Positions 62,756 through 64,000 of a DNA stretch of 64,000 bases are shown piece after piece. Origin of the DNA: Apostichopus japonicus (lineage: Eukaryota > Echinodermata > Holothuroidea > Aspidochirotida > Stichopodidae); the NCBI RefSeq assembly GCF_037975245.1, contig NC_092579.1:24411166-24475165 (forward strand), given 5' to 3'. Position 1 is the stretch's first letter. Each line of letters opens with the position of its first letter. The notes beneath the pieces are model-generated. The model saw only the letters and a list, made by a program, of their open reading frames with translations. It did no database searches and was not told the origin of the DNA. The position numbers and the translations under genes are program-made.

Positions 62756-63056
62756 GTCTCCGAAGATATCCAGGATGATGTGTTCTTTGACTTCTCTCCA
62801 CCAACTCGTAGGAGAGAGTTAAATCAAACTAAAACATTACCTAGAATAGACTCAGTAACTAGTGACCAAGAATCAGCAGCAGCTTCATCAGCTGTAGCAT
62901 ACAGACCAGATGGACTCAGAGAGAGCATCTCACTCCCTGGATTTGTGGGCCGTAGAGTCAGGTCTATCCCAGACGAGGAGGAGGAAGAGGGGAAGAAAAT
63001 CAAGACCAAGAAGAAGAAGAAGAAGAAGAAAGAAGAAGAAGATGAGCAAGAAGAAG
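62756..63056 (+). CDS. RHBDF: iRhom exon 5
   Basis: Phase 0 at its start, 100 codons plus one base, GTAAGT donor at 63057. It begins VSEDIQDDVFFDFSPP, matching human iRhom1 'LHEELSTYPDEVFESP'. The middle (TKTLPRIDSVTSDQE, GLRESISLPGFVGRR) is S/R-rich. RESISLP fits an R-x-x-x-S-x-P pattern, a possible 14-3-3 site analogous to the ones that regulate vertebrate iRhoms; that is inference. The end is a charged run: DEEEEEGKK, eight lysines, then EEEDEQEE. The next exon, carrying the rest of the cytoplasmic region and the membrane domain, is beyond this window. Confidence 0.85.
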
Positions 63057-64000
63057 GTAAGTCTGTGATATAATTACATAAGAAATTGATGGCAGCCTTG
63101 TTAATTACTGAGAAGTAAGTACTGTACATGCTATCATCCCTGAGTCTGGGGATAAGTCCCTGTTGTTGAACAGACTGTCACATTCATAGCCCTATTCCCA
63201 CTTTTCTGGGTGTTTAATCCCACAGACCATATTTCATCAATGTAGTTTGTGTTGTTAACCATGTCAGGGATTTGAGTTGAAAATAATTTCCTTTGAATAT
63301 GAGATCCCTGGGCTTTTATTATATTTTTTCCCAGTATTTTACTGAAGGCCTCTGTGGCCTGGTGCTGTTGACATCCTGTCGGAGATAAACAATTCCTACA
63401 GGGTTTTGACTATTACTTTAATTTTCAATTGTCGATGATTTTAATCTATAATTTTCCAGGTTGTATATTTTCCTTATACAAGTAATTGATACATACTATG
63501 CAATACTATACAATGTTCAACCCTAGCTTCTCCCATTCCTGACCCAAACTAGAAATTCATGGTTAATGTTAACAGGAATCTTCAAGGTATAGGCTCTCTG
63601 AACTGCAAATTTGAAACTTGGGATGGCCCACGGAAATCAGACCTTTTACAAAGTAAGGATAAAGGTATAAAAAGTACACATTCAGGGCACTTGACTCAAC
63701 AGTATGTGTTATATACTTCCACCACAGTGTAAACTTAAGGCCAGAATATTGACTTTTTATGAGTGAATAAAAAATACACTGAAGGAAAAGCACGTGCAGA
63801 GCATTCTCAAACAGTTTGGAACCAGTTGCAAATATTTAGATTCGAATATGAAAGATTTGGAAAAATTTAAATGAGCAGAAATTTCCCCCAAATTTGTCAG
63901 TAATTCTTATGGCCTGCCGGCTAACACATTCTGTTCATCCCTGGTTCATCCATATAGAACTTAATTTCTCCTTCCTCCACGATGTCATCCCGCCATTCAT
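63057..64000 (+). other. iRhom intron, right edge
   Basis: No further exon with a matching phase-1 acceptor was recognised before the window ends, so the gene is cut here. Confidence 0.4.

Noticed and set aside
62824-63129. Minus-strand open frame of 101 codons with serine and phenylalanine runs
   Set aside because: It is the antisense of iRhom exon 5, with the runs mirroring its GAA/AAG repeats.

Overview
This is an animal nuclear genomic window, AT-rich and mostly non-coding, with GT-AG introns, dense transposon debris and many mini- and microsatellites. The repeat content (hAT MITEs, a Helitron-like element with a tandem core, Penelope, DIRS and L2/CR1-type fragments), frequent words such as TAGGCCTA and TACTGTA, and the exon-intron style suggest a marine invertebrate deuterostome, most likely an echinoderm. 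That taxonomic call is inference. No bacterial-type operon, CRISPR array, rRNA gene or intact tRNA gene was seen.

Two genes can be supported. (1) At 3637-8294 (+) there is a small three-exon gene of unknown function. Its junctions agree in phase, but its start is unclear because the conserved-looking frame has no ATG until 3951. (2) At 35014-63056 and beyond (+) lies the 5' half of an iRhom gene (inactive rhomboid, RHBDF1/2 family). Five coding exons, at 35107-35369, 55028-55209, 59036-59217, 60744-60905 and 62756-63056, join in frame and encode the cytoplasmic N-terminal region of about 363 residues. The rhomboid-like membrane domain must lie beyond the right edge. A sixth exon at 44293-44456 has its own strong start codon and ends in the same phase as the first coding exon. 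It looks like an alternative first exon giving a second N-terminus.

Layout. 0-3 kb: GATATC-rich DNA and a degenerate foldback repeat. 3.6-8.3 kb: the small gene, with a 700-bp foldback element (perfect 9-bp target duplication) just inside intron 1 and a Penelope-like remnant in intron 2. 8.3-35 kb: no confident gene; repeats include paired hairpins, hAT MITEs, two blocks of short tandem repeats, a 2.7-kb Helitron-like element carrying nuclear-receptor-type half-sites, a 2.1-kb hAT element with transposase remnant, and a 0.94-kb hAT element with a perfect 8-bp target duplication. 35-64 kb: the iRhom gene, whose introns hold an L2/CR1-type LINE remnant, two hAT end pairs that interlock, a hammerhead-ribozyme-like motif of Penelope type, a DIRS reverse-transcriptase remnant and several minisatellites.

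The iRhom protein is expected, from the family, to act in the ER and secretory pathway on ADAM17 trafficking and EGFR-ligand release. Nothing in the sequence links the small upstream gene to it functionally.
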